From assembly GCA_900239685.1 (NCBI GenBank), contig OENT01000647.1:1-64000 (forward strand): a stretch of 64,000 nucleotides of DNA, in the 5' to 3' direction. The position numbers were made by a program, and so were the translations under genes. The notes below the pieces were generated by a model. The model had not been told where the DNA came from. It made no database searches and saw nothing but the letters and a program-made list of their open reading frames with translations. The stretch's first letter is position 1. Each line of letters opens with the position of its first letter. Positions 11,395 through 25,160 of this stretch are shown in pieces. Source of the stretch: Rotaria macrura (Eukaryota; Rotifera; Eurotatoria; Philodinida; Philodinidae).

Positions 11395-14300
11395 CGGATA
11401 ACGAATGTGCTATTGTTTATATTACTCAAGCAAAAATGTGATACTATCATGAAACAAAACCTATATTTTTCTCTAGCTTTTCTATTGTTAAAATGGATTC
11501 GACTTCTATGACCTCGAGTAAACGACAGGTCATACGAAATAAAACTGTTTTTATTTGTTTGTTTCCTTGCTTGTTTCGGGTCAAAGGTCACTAGAAAATA
11601 TAGCGAGTTAATGGGAAAAGCAGGTTTTTCCGGGTCCCTGGTTCGACCAATCAGATTTTTTCGGGTAATGATTTCAGCCAAGCAGCAGGTCTGTTGGCTT
11701 CTGTATTTCACAGGAATTGCATTTCGGATAGGTAGCTTTCAGTGATATGGCCCCCTCATCGAACTACGTGGTGGATGGCTTCATGTGTTTGAAGTTTTTC
11801 TATTTCGTGGTATTTGAAGCTCATTTTCATCCGATTCATGTTTCTGTGACTAACTTGTGTCATGTTTTCTTCTAGAGCGAAGTTAGCTTTGAGTGGAATA
11901 GAAGAGTTCAGGTATTCGCTTGTGGTTCAATAGTGGCGCGTGTGGTAACTGGTTCAAGTACACTTGAGCCACTGTATATAAAGTTTGAACAAAGATAATC
12001 ACAATCAGAAAATCCAAAAATGTACTAGATTTATGAAAATTTCCAACTTTGTTTTCGCTATCAAGTTAACAATTTTATGAAGGCGATGATTCCTTCTTCA
12101 GAAAACTTAAGATTTTATGAGGTAGAATCATTTTTCGCTCTAGCATTCGTTAGAACATTAACGGTGCTAGTGCATTAGCATGATTAAACATTTGATAACG
12201 TCAGTAACACCAAATCTATAGGAAATTATATCCGTGTTCTTCTTTGGGTGTGAAGCAGAGAATAATCAACAGACCCAGGCGCATATCTACACACGTTGAA
12301 AAATCGCCCTTCAAAATTATCTCTGACACCCAAAACCATGCTTTGACCAATTCAGCATCGCTGATATCCAAGTCTGCTGGTACTGCTTCTTTTGGAGCTT
12401 AATAATCCATCATTTGCTTTTTATTATCACAACTTTTGACCGGATAGTGTCTCGCAGCTATGAATAGAAGAAGATAATATTAATAGTTACATGAAAGTGG
12501 CAGAGTTACCAATTATTGCGGGTGCTTTCAGACAAAGTAGTCAATAGCCACTGCTGTTCAAGTTCACTTCACAATTCGCTTTACACAAGATCTATACAGA
12601 AGCCCGAAAGTCGTTTTTCCAGAATACTGCGCGTAGATTCCGCTCGTAAGGAATTTCTATAAAACGTTCATTGACTTGATAGAGGATGAGATTGAAGACA
12701 TGAGCAATAGTTCACAACAAACTTTCGGTTTGAAGCTTCCGATGAAAAACTCTTGTTACAATAAATCAAATGATTTTTCGAGATAAATGACTTCTGAAAT
12801 CAGGGAGAATTTCAATCACAGGAAATGATTGATCTCACGGAAGAATTTGAAAAATCATATCAGGGACTTGCTGCTACCCTGCAATATTCACTAAAGGAAC
12901 ACAGCAGGCTGTTAGAATCTATGGAGAAAATGTCTATGGTATGGATCAATAGTCGGTGTCAATAGAAAGCAGAAATCGTGACTAAACTAACAAGTATTTT
13001 CTAATGATCTGTGGTAGCAATGGTGCTGTATGTGCACAGTATCTGAGTGGAAAAAATGATGGAAAACATCATGGAAATATTTAAATGAAACAAAATGAGT
13101 TTTGTTGTTGTTGCATGCCGTTTCCTGTGCGCATTGATTGTTCCAAAATTGTACGGGGATATTGAAAGCATTTGTCTCATCCGATGATTACTTTGAGAAA
13201 GATCGCTACTCAAATAGCGTATTTCGAGTGTCGATTTGATCAAATATGATGTATTTTCATCTAGAAGTGTACTGAACTCATTTTTTTGTAGCGAATACTA
13301 TCGGATAACATTTTCACTTGATGTGTTTGTTACAACACGAATTTTCAGTAGAGGTTTCAAGGAGTACGGTGGGTTTCCAAGTTAGTATCGTGGATGTCTT
13401 TTCTTTGTTGATACTATTTGTAAATTGAATGGAATCCTCTTTTTTCGAAACATTTAGCTGCTGCTTTCTTATTACTGGTTATTTAGATTTCCGTTGAATA
13501 TTACTGTATGTGGATATGGCTTGGATTGATAAATTTATAACGAAACGTGTCACGTGAATACGCATTCCATGGTGCATAACGACTAGAGATCGAAACGAAT
13601 GACAAATATGCCATTCGATTCCAGACGATGTTTCAAGACTTAGATTCAATTCGATTCCATTTCGGTCTTCACTGACGACATTGATGTAAATATCAATATC
13701 TATACTCACATCTACCCTTCCTCAAACCTTGGATACTAGTTTTCTTTAGAATGGTTAAATGGTGTATATTGAAAAACCTAATATTCAGTCCAGTGCCAAG
13801 CGAGTCTCACGGTGAACGTTACTTGTTTGTTCATGAAAATCAAGTTTTGCAAGAACATCTATAAGACAACCGTGAAATAGTTCGACTGATATTCATTAGA
13901 AGTCTCGTTTTAGAAAATCTGCTAAATTCTTTTTACACAACACATGTTCTTTTGTAATACGATTGCAAATAGATGTAGAAAGTTCTTTTAATCAAATAAT
14001 ACATGGAGAAAAATGAAATTTCTCTCTTTTTTTTGCCTTCATCTCATGGCAAAAACGAATCAAAGTTTTGGTATATTCCATATCGTCAACAAGTCTCCTT
14101 AACTTTAAATATATCTATAGCTACCTAAGTCACTACGAAAAGTACGCTCAATTATTTTCTGCCATGTTCATAGTGGTAATTTTAGGCTCATATTTTCAGT
14201 TGTTAAATACAAACTGTTTCTTGAATAGCTTCTTCAAAGATATATCCAATGTTTCTGTCTTATGAAAAACAATAGACTACTAAGTTTTAAACTTATCAAT

Positions 14301-14917
14301 ATGTGTAATTAGGTTTGATATTCATATTTTAATGATTTACAATGAATCAATCGATCTTTAGCTCCCCTCTTAATTTAAATACTAAATTCACCGATGGATA
14401 TTGAGATTACACCTATAGTGAACTAGTATTTAATTTAAATTATATCACGAGAACCCGAAGACAAGAGTATCTAACTAATCTAAATAAAAATAGATAAGAA
14501 CTATACAATTGAAGATCATCTCTAAATATGCGATTAGTGAAATGAAGCATGTATAAAGATTAATTTTAAGAAACCTAATTTAAATATGTTGTATTGTAAT
14601 TCAAGAAATTACTTGTGGATTTACCTGTTTCATGTGAATTGTAGAACTCATTTTACTAACATTGATCAATTTGATAGATCTTGAATTTCAAAAATTCAAC
14701 GGTTTTATTTTAAAAAAAGCACAAATTTATAAAAACAACAACAACAACAGTGTTTCTATGTATTTAACACTATTCTTTATTCTAATCCTTATTCTCTTGT
14801 CTTCGATACATTAACAATGAATAAAATCCTATGACGTTCGTCGAGTTAATTAAATTAACTTATTTAGTTAGATAAATCAGTGTATTGTATTTGACGATCA
14901 TTGTTGTTTCTTTTTAT
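11395..14917. other. Gene-poor region with scattered coding relics
   Basis: No intact gene. 11.5-13.0 kb is visibly less AT-rich than its flanks and contains the protein-like fragments listed separately at 12.2-12.95 kb. The remainder to 14.9 kb is AT-rich, including a short CAA run near 14735-14750 just past the 3' end of the XK-related-like gene. Confidence 0.45.
12215..12940. pseudogene. Cluster of protein-like fragments, probable gene relics
   Basis: On the minus strand, 12402..12222 is open for about 60 codons and includes AVPADLDISDAELVKAWFWV. Further minus fragments near 12630-12710 read VNERFIEIPYERNLRAVFWK and then stop. On the plus strand, about 12818-12938 looks like one exon: it follows a CAG acceptor-like site, reads EMIDLTEEFEKSYQGLAATL and more, and meets a GTATGG donor-like site. 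I cannot join these into a gene, and fragments on both strands cannot all belong to one gene. They may be relics of more than one gene or of a mobile element. No family is recognised. Confidence 0.3.
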
Positions 14918-16973
14918 CTAAAGTATTGTTTTTGTTCTAGTTCGATAGAGACCATGTTTGGATAGAATATCAAATATAAAACCAATAACTTGTAATGACA
15001 TAAGTACAGATATGAAAACAATCAAACGTAATGCTGTTTCATCATAATGAAAAGAAAATGTTTCTAGAGAAAGACGATAAAGAAATACGGATAGATTTTC
15101 TAGTGATATCAATGCATTGATGGATATATCATCGATTGAATAATGTGCTACGAAAGAAAGTATCATTTCTAAAAACATTGTCTGTCGCTTATGTTTAAAT
15201 TTCGATTGATGAAATGATCGAACAATCATGATGATAAAATGAAACATGAAAAATAGAGTTGTCAACCACCATGAATCAAGACGAAAAAGAAATATAAATG
15301 TATAAATACGTGTAATAATTAAAAACAATCTTGATATAACAGATAGAATAATACTGAATGATAATCGTTCAAGAATAAGACATGTTGATAGACACGAATA
15401 ATTCATTATTAAATGATATGCAATACTCATTAGAACAAACGCTGATGACGAAGACATTTGAATAGAAATTGAACTAGATGAAGTAAATAAGAATTGTGTC
15501 CAATCGGATGGTATTGTTTGACGATGCATAGGTTTATGTTCGTTGTCGAATGTTTGCCAATGACTAAAAAATAATCAGTCAGACTTTAGGATATTGAAGA
15601 AACAACTAAAGAATTGAGAATCAACTTAAATTTTACGAATGAAAATTTAGAATACAACGAATAAATTATTTTACGAAAAAAATAATATCAGTGACCTTCA
15701 TGTTTGTAATCAAATTCAATAGTAGTAAAATTAATCTTCTTTCTCTCTCTCTCTCTCTCTCTCTAGAAATCATACTTGATCTTATCAACTTGTTTACTTA
15801 CCCAATAGGAGAATAACTTTGTTTTGTATTTATTGTTGATGTTGTCGATACATAATCTTCGTTTGATATCCATTGAGGAATGAAATAATTCATATTTAAT
15901 AAAGATTTACTGTCTAGTTGAAAATTATATGACCAAAAATATATATTAATAAACGTTAAAAATCCAGCATGAACAACATAGAATAATGCTAAATAATGAA
16001 ATAATCTTCGTTTTTTTATTTTGTATAATGATAAATAATGTAACATAGATGAGTCTGTTTTATGTGATGTACTCGTTTCAAATGTTGCTGTCGTTGATGA
16101 TGATGTCGATGAAGAATCTAATAATTGTTGATTATAGTTTTTATCGAATACAGTAGTTAATAATTCAACTAGTTCATAGAGAAAATATGGACGTATAATA
16201 AATGGTATCAATAATAAAAACGATGGTACGGTATTTAATTGTATTAAACTGTCTATCCATAAGATTATTTCACATAGAATGAGTGTACTAATAAAAATGA
16301 TTAAATATATATAATTAGTATGATAATAAATATACAGAAGAACAATATCAATTGTATTGGTAATGAGAAATGATAAAATAAGAATGATAAGAATGAAAAA
16401 AGATCGATTCGAACATGAATATGAATTCGTATATGAATGTTCATCATGTTTTATTGATGGTATCAATGATGATTTATTATACAAAGTTGAAAATGAAAAA
16501 CTTTTTGTTAAATAAATTGAATTTTCAAATATTTTTTTATCGAACTTTTCAGATTGTGTTCGAACAAGTTGATTTAATGTTGGTGGTAGTAATGAATTAA
16601 TCACATTTTCATTTGCAAATGGAGTATTTTCATGAATTGTATCATTATTCGATGATAAATGTTGAACTGTACTCGTGCTTTCATTTGAAGCCGTGCCGAA
16701 CGTTGTCCAACTATGACGATTATTATAATCATTTATTGTTGTCGATGGAAACATAAAGACATTAGTACCATGTTGTAAAAGCTGTGAATTTGAATTCTTA
16801 GGATTTTTTTTAATCAATGTTTGTTTTTTATTACATTCCGATATTGATGATTGTTGTTTTTGCTGTTGTTGACTAAGATTCGAATCAAGTTCGGCTAGAC
16901 TTGTATGTTTACAAATAAATAAATGGCATTTCGGACAAGTACTTAAACTCAATGAATAATGTAGAACATTCAT
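14918..16973 (-). CDS. Multi-pass membrane protein, XK-related-like
   Basis: Two exons, 16973..15802 and 15563..14918, give 1818 nt, 605 residues. The start is the first ATG of the open frame; upstream of it is only a non-ATG extension. Residues 1-190 are hydrophilic, Ser/Thr/Asn/Gln-rich, with an early cysteine/histidine cluster CPKCHLFICKH. At least eight hydrophobic segments follow. The pattern resembles XKR proteins, whose scramblase members expose phosphatidylserine at the plasma membrane: an early TM with Asp (ITNTIDIVLLY), a later SRLFLIITRIY segment leading to WWLTTLFFMFHF, and ISLENLSVFLY, comparable to the XKR LLEN segment. The match is pattern-level and from memory, so an unrelated polytopic protein remains possible. 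No caspase site can be assigned. Confidence 0.6.
15742..15765. repeat. CT microsatellite inside the XK-related-like intron
   Basis: About 12 CT units lie within the single 238-nt intron of the membrane-protein gene. On the transcribed strand this reads as an AG tract close to the donor side of the intron. Confidence 0.85.
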
Positions 16974-19900
16974 GAGAATTATAATGGAGATAGTCTTCAA
17001 ATAAAATAAGACATTTAGATTAATTGTCTAAATAAAGTTATGTACTAAAAACAAAAGAATAAGAAAAATGAATCTCCATATTTTACATATGCTAATTTAT
17101 TGTTTGATTTAACAATAAATCAATGACATTGATGTTTATAGTCTTTTGTCAACAAGAGAAGAAATATAAGATATCAATATTAACAGATAATCCAGTCTGT
17201 ACTATTGGATTAAAACGTCTTCTATAGTATATTTCTAGACTTACATTGATCGTTGATAATAGTTTACATAGAAAGATAATAGTGAACGATACGATCTATC
17301 TTGTCATTGTATGTAATGACAAGTATTGAAAAGCTGGATGACACACGAGTCTCTAAACGAAGTGACTACATGAGAGATTGATATTATTTATTGAGAAGTA
17401 TGTGTACTGTTCTATTCAGTATTCACCGATGAAAGAAAAAAAAAAGGAAAAGAGAAACAATAAGTAGTCAATGCGTCATGATGTCTATTTTTTGCTCCTT
17501 TATCAATTTCGAATTAAAGTGCAATGTATATAGTTCATAAGTTCAATGATGAACATCTATAAAATGGTCACTTACTGTTGTTCTCTATTTCATTTCCTTT
17601 TTTTTATATCCTACTTCATTCTGCTTTATTGACGTTTGATGATAAGCGTAGGTGATGGCTATTGAAAAATGGTCAATTAAACATAAGCAAATATGCGGGG
17701 GATGAATGTTGTTTTGATTGTACTATACGAATCGATCATCAATATAACATTATTAAACATAGAGAAAAAGTTTTCTTTCTCAAAAAAAGAAAATATATAC
17801 TTTCTATTTTCAACTGAGAAGTAAGAAAATAACCTTGAGAAAAAAAATTTATGTGCATCTGTATCTACTAATTGAACGTGTAATGCATGATGATTTAAAT
17901 CTCTTTCTCATGAAATATGAGAAAAGAATCGAACTATCTCGCTCCATTGTCATTTCAACCTTTGCACGTTCTCAGTTTTTACTCTATTGTAAATTCAATT
18001 CATATTATATGGTGATGAGAAGCTTTAGAAACGATGCAATAATATATATATATATATTGAAATGCTATTCAATCATGCACGTAATGCACATCGAATAGAG
18101 AAGAAAAAAAATAATAACAGGTAGAATATTCATAACTGAAGCAATGCACTATTCAGCCTCTAAAAAATAATTTTGTTATTGTCGACGACCTTTGAGCACT
18201 GACACATAAGAGATTGAGCGAAGCAAAGGGCATTTTCTTTTCTTTTACTATAGACATAGATGTAATTCTGTTTTTCATCATGATCATCCTAACAAACGCC
18301 CAATAGATGTATATTCATTCTGACCGGAACAACTTCCGATTGACTGACTGATCGATCATCATAATGATTGTCTAATTTGCTCCTCTTGTTATATTTATTC
18401 ACTGTCTATTTCGTTTCATTTTCTATACACTATAGAATTTGCATTAAACAATAAATTTCTTTTTTTTTTCTTTTATAACGAACGAATTCTAGAGTTTCTA
18501 TTTGAAATTAAACATCGATTTATTGATAAATGTTTACATAAGACGAACGGTTTCTTTTCTCTATTTTTTTTTCATTTCTGTTTGTTATGTATTACATGAA
18601 ATAGTGTAAGTAATACATAGTTGTGAACGTTGAAATCGTTCATTGAATGAACAATCATTATTTTTTTTTTTCAATAAGATGATAAGAATAATTGACTTTT
18701 GAATGAAAATCTATTGATAGATAATTTTTAAAAGCAACGATATACAAATGTATAACAATAAAGTGAAAAGAGTCTTTGTACACTAGTGATAAATCATTAA
18801 AGCAAATCAAGATAAAAATGTGTGATAGTTAAAAGGAAGACAAAAACGAAGATTTGTATATCTGAATATATTTATCGTATAACGATATCACCACTAAAAA
18901 CATGTTGAAATTCAATCGTTCAATAGACTGTAAAAATTATGTTAAGGAAGAGATGATCGTTTTGATTTCGATTGATATTCTTATTTTTTTTCAATATGTT
19001 TATAAGGAACGATTCATTTTTTGTCTTTCTAAGTTTCATATGATATGTTCAAACTTTAGAAAGCTATATTTTAGTATACTGAAAAATCTAGACGATATAA
19101 CATAACATTTAAATTGAATGGTTACCATTTATTAAAGATTTCTCATATCAATTTGTTTACGTTCTAATAGAATCTAAATAAATATTTTTCATATATTTAA
19201 TCATTCATGATCGGAAATCAATGTAAACGAAGGAAATTGACGATCAATCAATTGTTCTATGATCTTCTAATATCTTAAACACGGATATGTAGTTGAAAAT
19301 AAGTTTATTTTTATCATACAGCTGATTATTTATATTACACTCGAAATCCTTGAAACTTAAAACATCGATTATATAGTTTTACGTCGAAAATAATAACATC
19401 ATTAAATAGAATATATTGAGTTACGCTTACTAAATCGATGAATAACATTTGTCTGAGACACTCATTGACATACGTATCGTTGGGGAATTGATTGGTTCTG
19501 AGAATGTTTCTAATATTGCACTTGAAGAAAAATAAACGACATTTGAGGTAATCCGAGAAGTTCGTTCGTCTACAAATATCATTTGAGCTTCAAACACTAA
19601 CATACTATGGCACAAATATCTTTAGCTTCTATTTCTTTCATTCCACTTTCTTATATATCATTGCGACAAGTTCTCTATTGTGCATTAGCTTTTACCATGA
19701 AGTACTGTTACTATATTTCTTTTTACAAAATGTCGATTTATCGAAGTTGATTTCTCTTGAGAAATGTGACTTGATATTCTACGACTAGCAATCCGATTAG
19801 CTTCGATTTACATATCAAATATACTCGCAACATATAATATAAATATATGCAGTTGTACGTGTCAATGAACTCTTTCTTTTTTTAACGTCGCTTTAACTTC

Positions 19901-20478
19901 GACTTCGATAAAATAATCAAGAGATCTACTATCAATTATTTTTGCATTTAGGATCATGGTAGATAAATCTAGATTGATTCTTTGAAGATATTTATCGAGA
20001 TGAGAATCTCAAGATAAAAAAAAACGTCCGAAATATTATCTTACTTTTGATAATTTTCAAGTAACTATCACAATTTCGAAACTTATCTATGTATATTACT
20101 AAAACAAAAAGAAAAGTTTTTGATTAAAACTGACATAAATTGTAAGATGAAGAATAGTTCAATGAAATGAAATTTCTACGATTCAATCTGTTTGCAATTA
20201 TTTTTCTAAGTTTTTTCAACCTATCCTTCATACTTACTTACAGACTGTACATCCATACGTCTGAGAACCCATACATTCAATATTCAGTGTTTATATAGAA
20301 AATCCTTCTGATTTTCTTATATTCTTCGTTATAAATAAATAACATCTGTACACATACGTACATCAATTGATTGGAAAAGAAAAAATGAAGAAAGTTGAGA
20401 TACACATGTACATATATACGTATACATGTGATTGATCATTCATCTTTTAATAGTAAAGAAACAAATACTGATTAACAA
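16974..20478. other. Intergenic region, one exon-like segment
   Basis: AT-rich, with short poly-T/poly-A runs and a short AT repeat near 18040. Small open frames (17835-18098, 18902-19105) have no domain and are not called. The only segment with splice-like borders is the minus-strand one at 19569..19431, listed separately. Confidence 0.5.
19431..19569 (-). other. Orphan exon-like segment
   Basis: On the minus strand a TTTGTAG acceptor-like site precedes 139 nt open in one frame (DERTSRITSNVVYFSSSAIL, continuing Ser/Thr-rich), followed by a good GTAAGC donor. It lies 0.9 kb beyond the stop codon of the SH3 gene on the same strand. It could be an alternative 3' exon of that gene, an exon of a lost gene, or chance. 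The frame is unsupported by any recognised family. Confidence 0.3.
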
Positions 20479-22841
20479 CTAGACAGTAATTGAAACATTA
20501 TGAATGAAACTAGTCGATTTTTTTGCATGAGTATCACTGTTATTAGTATTATTATTAGTAGTAGTTGCACCCGTATTAGTTATGTTTGATGAAGCATATA
20601 TAACTGGTATGCGTCCAGCTCGATGATTATTCATTTGTATGTGAATAAATGGCGTTGTACTATCGTCAGTTGTAGAATTTGTTGTACTCGATGATGTTGA
20701 TGAACATGACAACGATGGTCGATTATGAACTGATAGAGCTGGCGTTGCCGGAGACAATGAATCATTTTCAATTTGATTAAGACTCAAGTCAGAAAAATGT
20801 CTTTCAATCGTTGATTTTTTTGGAATAATAGCTGGTGGTAATGATGGTTCAGCAAGAACAATGTTTCGTAAGTGTTGTTCTTTAATATTTTTCAATGGAT
20901 CAGGTGAAAATGATACTTTACTATATAAAGGTCTTTTCAATGCCGATTGTGTATGATATGGTAATGAACGTCGAGTATGTGGGGTTCGACGAATTTGTGG
21001 TGATGAAACAAACTTATTATCATCAATGAAAAGTTTCGATGAAATACTTTTTGTCTCATCATAACTGTCATAAAGACGATAAGAATTATTTTTAAACGAG
21101 AACGATGCTACATTTTGTTCAGTATTACATGGTTGACGACATCGACTACTGAAAAAATATAAATCATACAATTATGGTAAGAACTCATGAAATTGCATCG
21201 ATCAGTTATGCATATGAATAACATTTTAACTATGTTGCAGTTTTACTATCATATGGTGTGTTTTAGTCATTGTGAAATAATATTTCGAATAAATCAAAAC
21301 AAAAAGAAACCGATGATTATCGAATAGTTTTACTCTGATAGAAAGTATTTGAGATCTTTGTTGTTTGAATATGACCTCCAACATGGTAACATTCCGACAG
21401 ACTCAATTAGTGAAAAGTCCCGAGACGAAATTCATGTGTGCATAGCTAATCGCTTACAATTCATAGAATACTTTTCTTTTTTACCTTTCCTGTCGTTGAT
21501 TATTTTTGATAATTTGCGTAAACGCACTATTACTTGAAACTAATAATTGAGATTTGATTTGATTAGTTTTTGATGATTTTTTTAATGGAAGATCCTGCAC
21601 TATGAGACCAGTTTTTTTTAATGTATTTGAAGATACATGTACTGATTGAAGTTTAGTGACATTTGTTGTACGTTTCGTTGATGAATCTATACCGTGATGG
21701 TTATTTATCGATGATTCACAATCAGATACACCTGAATCACCACCACATGAAGACGATGTGAGATCTTGACGTCGTCTATATGATGAAGATTTTTGAAAAA
21801 CATATGATGGTGAATTAATATTTGCTAATTGAGATTGTTTTTTATTTGCTGGTGGCGTTAATGTCGATAGAACGACTGATGTCGATTTGATTTGTTCAGT
21901 TTTTTGTAATTCAAAATCATGAAGTTTATACGAACAATCAATATTATTTAAAGATTTTACTGATTGACGACGCAATATTGGTCGACAACATAAATATGGA
22001 ACAAAACCCTCGTCATTATCAGCTGTTTTTATAAATAACCATTCATTTACAATATACTGCGCATTAACAGGAAAACCTTTTAGAAATAAAATCATTTTGA
22101 AATATTTACAAAAAACTTACAAATAAGTGATTGAAATACCTCGTTGAATTTCGATTTGTTTTTTTAGTAGACCTTTTTGATCGGGATTAAATGAAACGAC
22201 GACTAACATTGGAATATTTGCTGGTGATTCTGATGATGCACGACGTAATTTTTCTGTTATACTTATACTATCTTCTTTATCTGATTCATCGATACTTGTT
22301 CGACGCATCAATAATCTTGTTGATTTATCTAAATAATCGTAAATGCCGATGTAGAATTCTTTTTATTAGATTAGTTACGAGAATAAACAGATGGTCAATG
22401 GCATGAAATATATATATATATATATACAAGGACAAGAAGACTAAATAAAGTATAAGTTCTTTTTGCAATCAGAATACTCAAAATCATAATAATCTTTTAT
22501 TCATGATCTACCTTGACAATCTTTTTATTTCAATTTCTTTAACTTTCCTTGATAAATCATCCGTAGAAATTATTTCCAAATTTACCTTTACGTACGAAGC
22601 CATACTGATCAATTGATTGACGTTCTTTTTTCTTTGTCGATGAAACATCTGGATCATCATAGAATGAATCTCTTTTAGCGGTTGTACACAGACATGTTTC
22701 TAAATATGGCAGACAAAAACAACAAAACTGGATTAGATTTCTGAATTGAAAATGTGTCTTCAGATGACAATAATTCTCACGTTTATTTGTACTTATGGCA
22801 CAACGACTACGTGCTCGTTCAAAGAAACGTTTTAATAACAT
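20479..22841 (-). CDS. SH3-domain protein, adaptor-like, Ser-rich C-terminus
   Basis: Exons 22841..22781, 22699..22586, 22328..22140, 22076..21485 and 21148..20479 give 1626 nt, 541 residues. One SH3 domain, at about residues 96-152, spans exons 3 and 4. It starts MLVVVSFNPDQKGL, has the acidic EIQRG turn, the conserved Trp in VNEWLFIKT and the closing GFVP; the intron falls exactly between EIQRG and FPVNAQ. SH3 domains bind proline-rich partners, so an adaptor or scaffold role is likely, with no catalytic domain. N-terminal residues include SIDQYGFVRK. The long tail is Ser/Thr/Asn-rich with basic patches and looks disordered. Two further ATG exons upstream (25127-25160, 27609-27630) end in the same phase as exon 1 and could be alternative starts. 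The precise family is not recognised. Confidence 0.82.
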
Positions 22842-24314
22842 GATGATATAGTTCTGATGCTTACAAAATCAATGCCATACTGTACAAGAAAAACTGAAAA
22901 CTAAAGGAATGTTTTACGGCTTTAATGTCACAAGTCGTCAACAATATTTCACTACGCTTTTCTTTTTTGTTCGTCAAAATTACATCAATTCATACGAATA
23001 CAACTGAATACCGTGTCGAATATATATATGTGTTGTACACCAATGCACACACATCACCTTGAACATTCATCCATCACGAAAAGAAAGTAGAGAGAGAGAG
23101 AGAGAGAATGAAGAGAAAAAAAACGTGACGAAAAAACACCAGTAGAGAGAGAGAAAGACAGCAGCTGCTATGACATCGTTCAATTAATAGTCGAATTATC
23201 TATAGTAAAGAAAAAAGGTGTGAGAAAAATAATCATACAATCCTCTTCGAAATAATTGTCAGTTTTGTCGATGTCTACATGGATGAATATATCTATATAT
23301 ATATATGTATGTATGTGTATATTTGGCATAAATGAGTCGCTAATCAAGTTTATATATATCATCGGCGAGACATACAATGTACATTTTTTCTTCTTCTTGT
23401 CTTTATCATCATACAATTAGATTCAAAAGAATCTATCTATAAACTAAAGAGATACGTTCATATGTGCTTCTGTACGCAAGTATAATAAATCTTTCGAGTC
23501 TTTCACTTCGTCTCTCCATCTCTTTCTTCAAGTGTCTAAGAGCATGTTTTGTTTATTCATAGCTGAAAAGTACATAAAAAATTGTTTTTCTTGTTCTTCT
23601 GATACCTTTATTTGTTTAAAATTAAACATACGAAAATTCGATAGATTGAATGAAACTTTTTTGTTATTTCTAATCAGATGGTTGACTGGCGTTTATCAAT
23701 AAGTGTATCGATGAATGTTCGCAGAAAACAATAGACCGTATAAGGAGGTCAATTGAATAAAGATTATCATCAGCAGAAACACAGCAGGAATAATGACAGA
23801 AAAAGAAAAATATTTGAACTTCTTCTCTCATTCTATCGTTCGTTCTTCACATAGAGAAGAATAATGAAATTTCTAATTTCGATAATAAATAGCCTAAAGA
23901 AACAATGCATATGTCTGAATGCTCAACATAATTGCGTTCTTTTTCTAATTAGTAAAACATCAGAAATGATCCGACGATTTCGTAAACAAAACTAACTCAA
24001 CAAGAACGAGATCACATAGCACCTGACCATCGTTTATGAATAATGAATGAACAACTATATTTCTGATAGTCATTCCTATCTTGACAATAAATACATATGC
24101 TGATTATACGTGTTTTTGATGCTGTTGTCAGTTGTTCTATGACCTCGGTACAATCAAAACCATATATCAGTTGACTAGTAGAGATAAGCAGGCTTTTCTT
24201 TGACATATATACAATTCATTTATTTGGTAATATTACTATTGACGATAGAATGAATATGGATTGACTCGTAGTTGTATCTATACGGTCAGGTACTTGCCTA
24301 TTGGCAAAGACGTA

Positions 24315-24343
24315 CCATCATCATCATCATCATCATCATCATC
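24315..24343. repeat. CAT trinucleotide microsatellite
   Basis: About ten tandem CAT/ATC units in non-coding sequence upstream of the SH3 gene. Confidence 0.9.
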
Positions 24344-25126
24344 AGTAACACTCGTATAGAGCAAGCAACAGAAATGAATAAGTAGGCGGGTGAGAAAGAA
24401 AAGAATAGTTACGTCAGTCATTCGGATAGATGGATGGAGTAAGTAAAAGAGAAAGTGTATGTATATGTCAATTGAAGGTCTAATTTCTATCGTTTCGATA
24501 TTACATCGATGGGGAATGCAAGTATATATAAGTATGTGTGTATGTACACATTGATGCTGTTATATTACGCGTGTATTGATGTATTTGCAGATGCTCATTT
24601 GTTCAATACGGGGTATTCATACTTCTACATAATTTGTTTCATATTTCATTCAAAAGAAAAATGCTCTTACGTCAATCATGATACTGAATAATCATTTACG
24701 GAAACACGAATATGCTAATATTAACTGTGTGATAATAATTATATGATGTAAATCCCATGAGAATGAATCAAAAGAAAATCTAGTTTTGAGAAAAGTTTCT
24801 GAACTCTCTATCTCACCTGTTTAGTACATATATATATATATAGATATACAAATTTATATTTGCATGTTCATATGTTATTAAAAATTAAACTGATCTATTT
24901 AGTGCATGTGTATGCATCCGTTCACAGCTCAGCAGGATGATTAAATTCGCTTATTCTCCTATTAAAGCATGTGAGAAAACAAGTCGAATACACAGACTAA
25001 AGAAACGAATGCATTAAAATGGAAAATATCACAAGTCTACCTCATTAATTTGGCTGCATTTATCTGTATATTTGACAATTCAATGAAAACAATACAATAT
25101 ATGCACATAAATATGAAGTCGCTTAC

Positions 25127-25160
25127 TTTTGCCGAGTAATCGACGCGCCAAGGTTGTCAT
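25127..25160 (-). other. Candidate alternative first coding exon of the SH3 gene
   Basis: A minus-strand ATG opens 34 nt coding MTTLARRLLGK plus one base, then a strong GTAAGC donor. The exon ends in phase 1, exactly as exon 1 of the SH3 gene does, so it can splice to the exon at 22699 and stay in frame (K then TCLCTTAKRD). No other downstream gene on this strand offers a matching acceptor nearby. Confidence 0.42.

Noticed and set aside
13001..13709. Minus-strand open frames of 76-80 codons
   Set aside because: No domain, no splice context and composition like non-coding DNA.
24315..24343. CAT repeat as a CRISPR-like or regulatory array
   Set aside because: It is a plain trinucleotide microsatellite without spacers.
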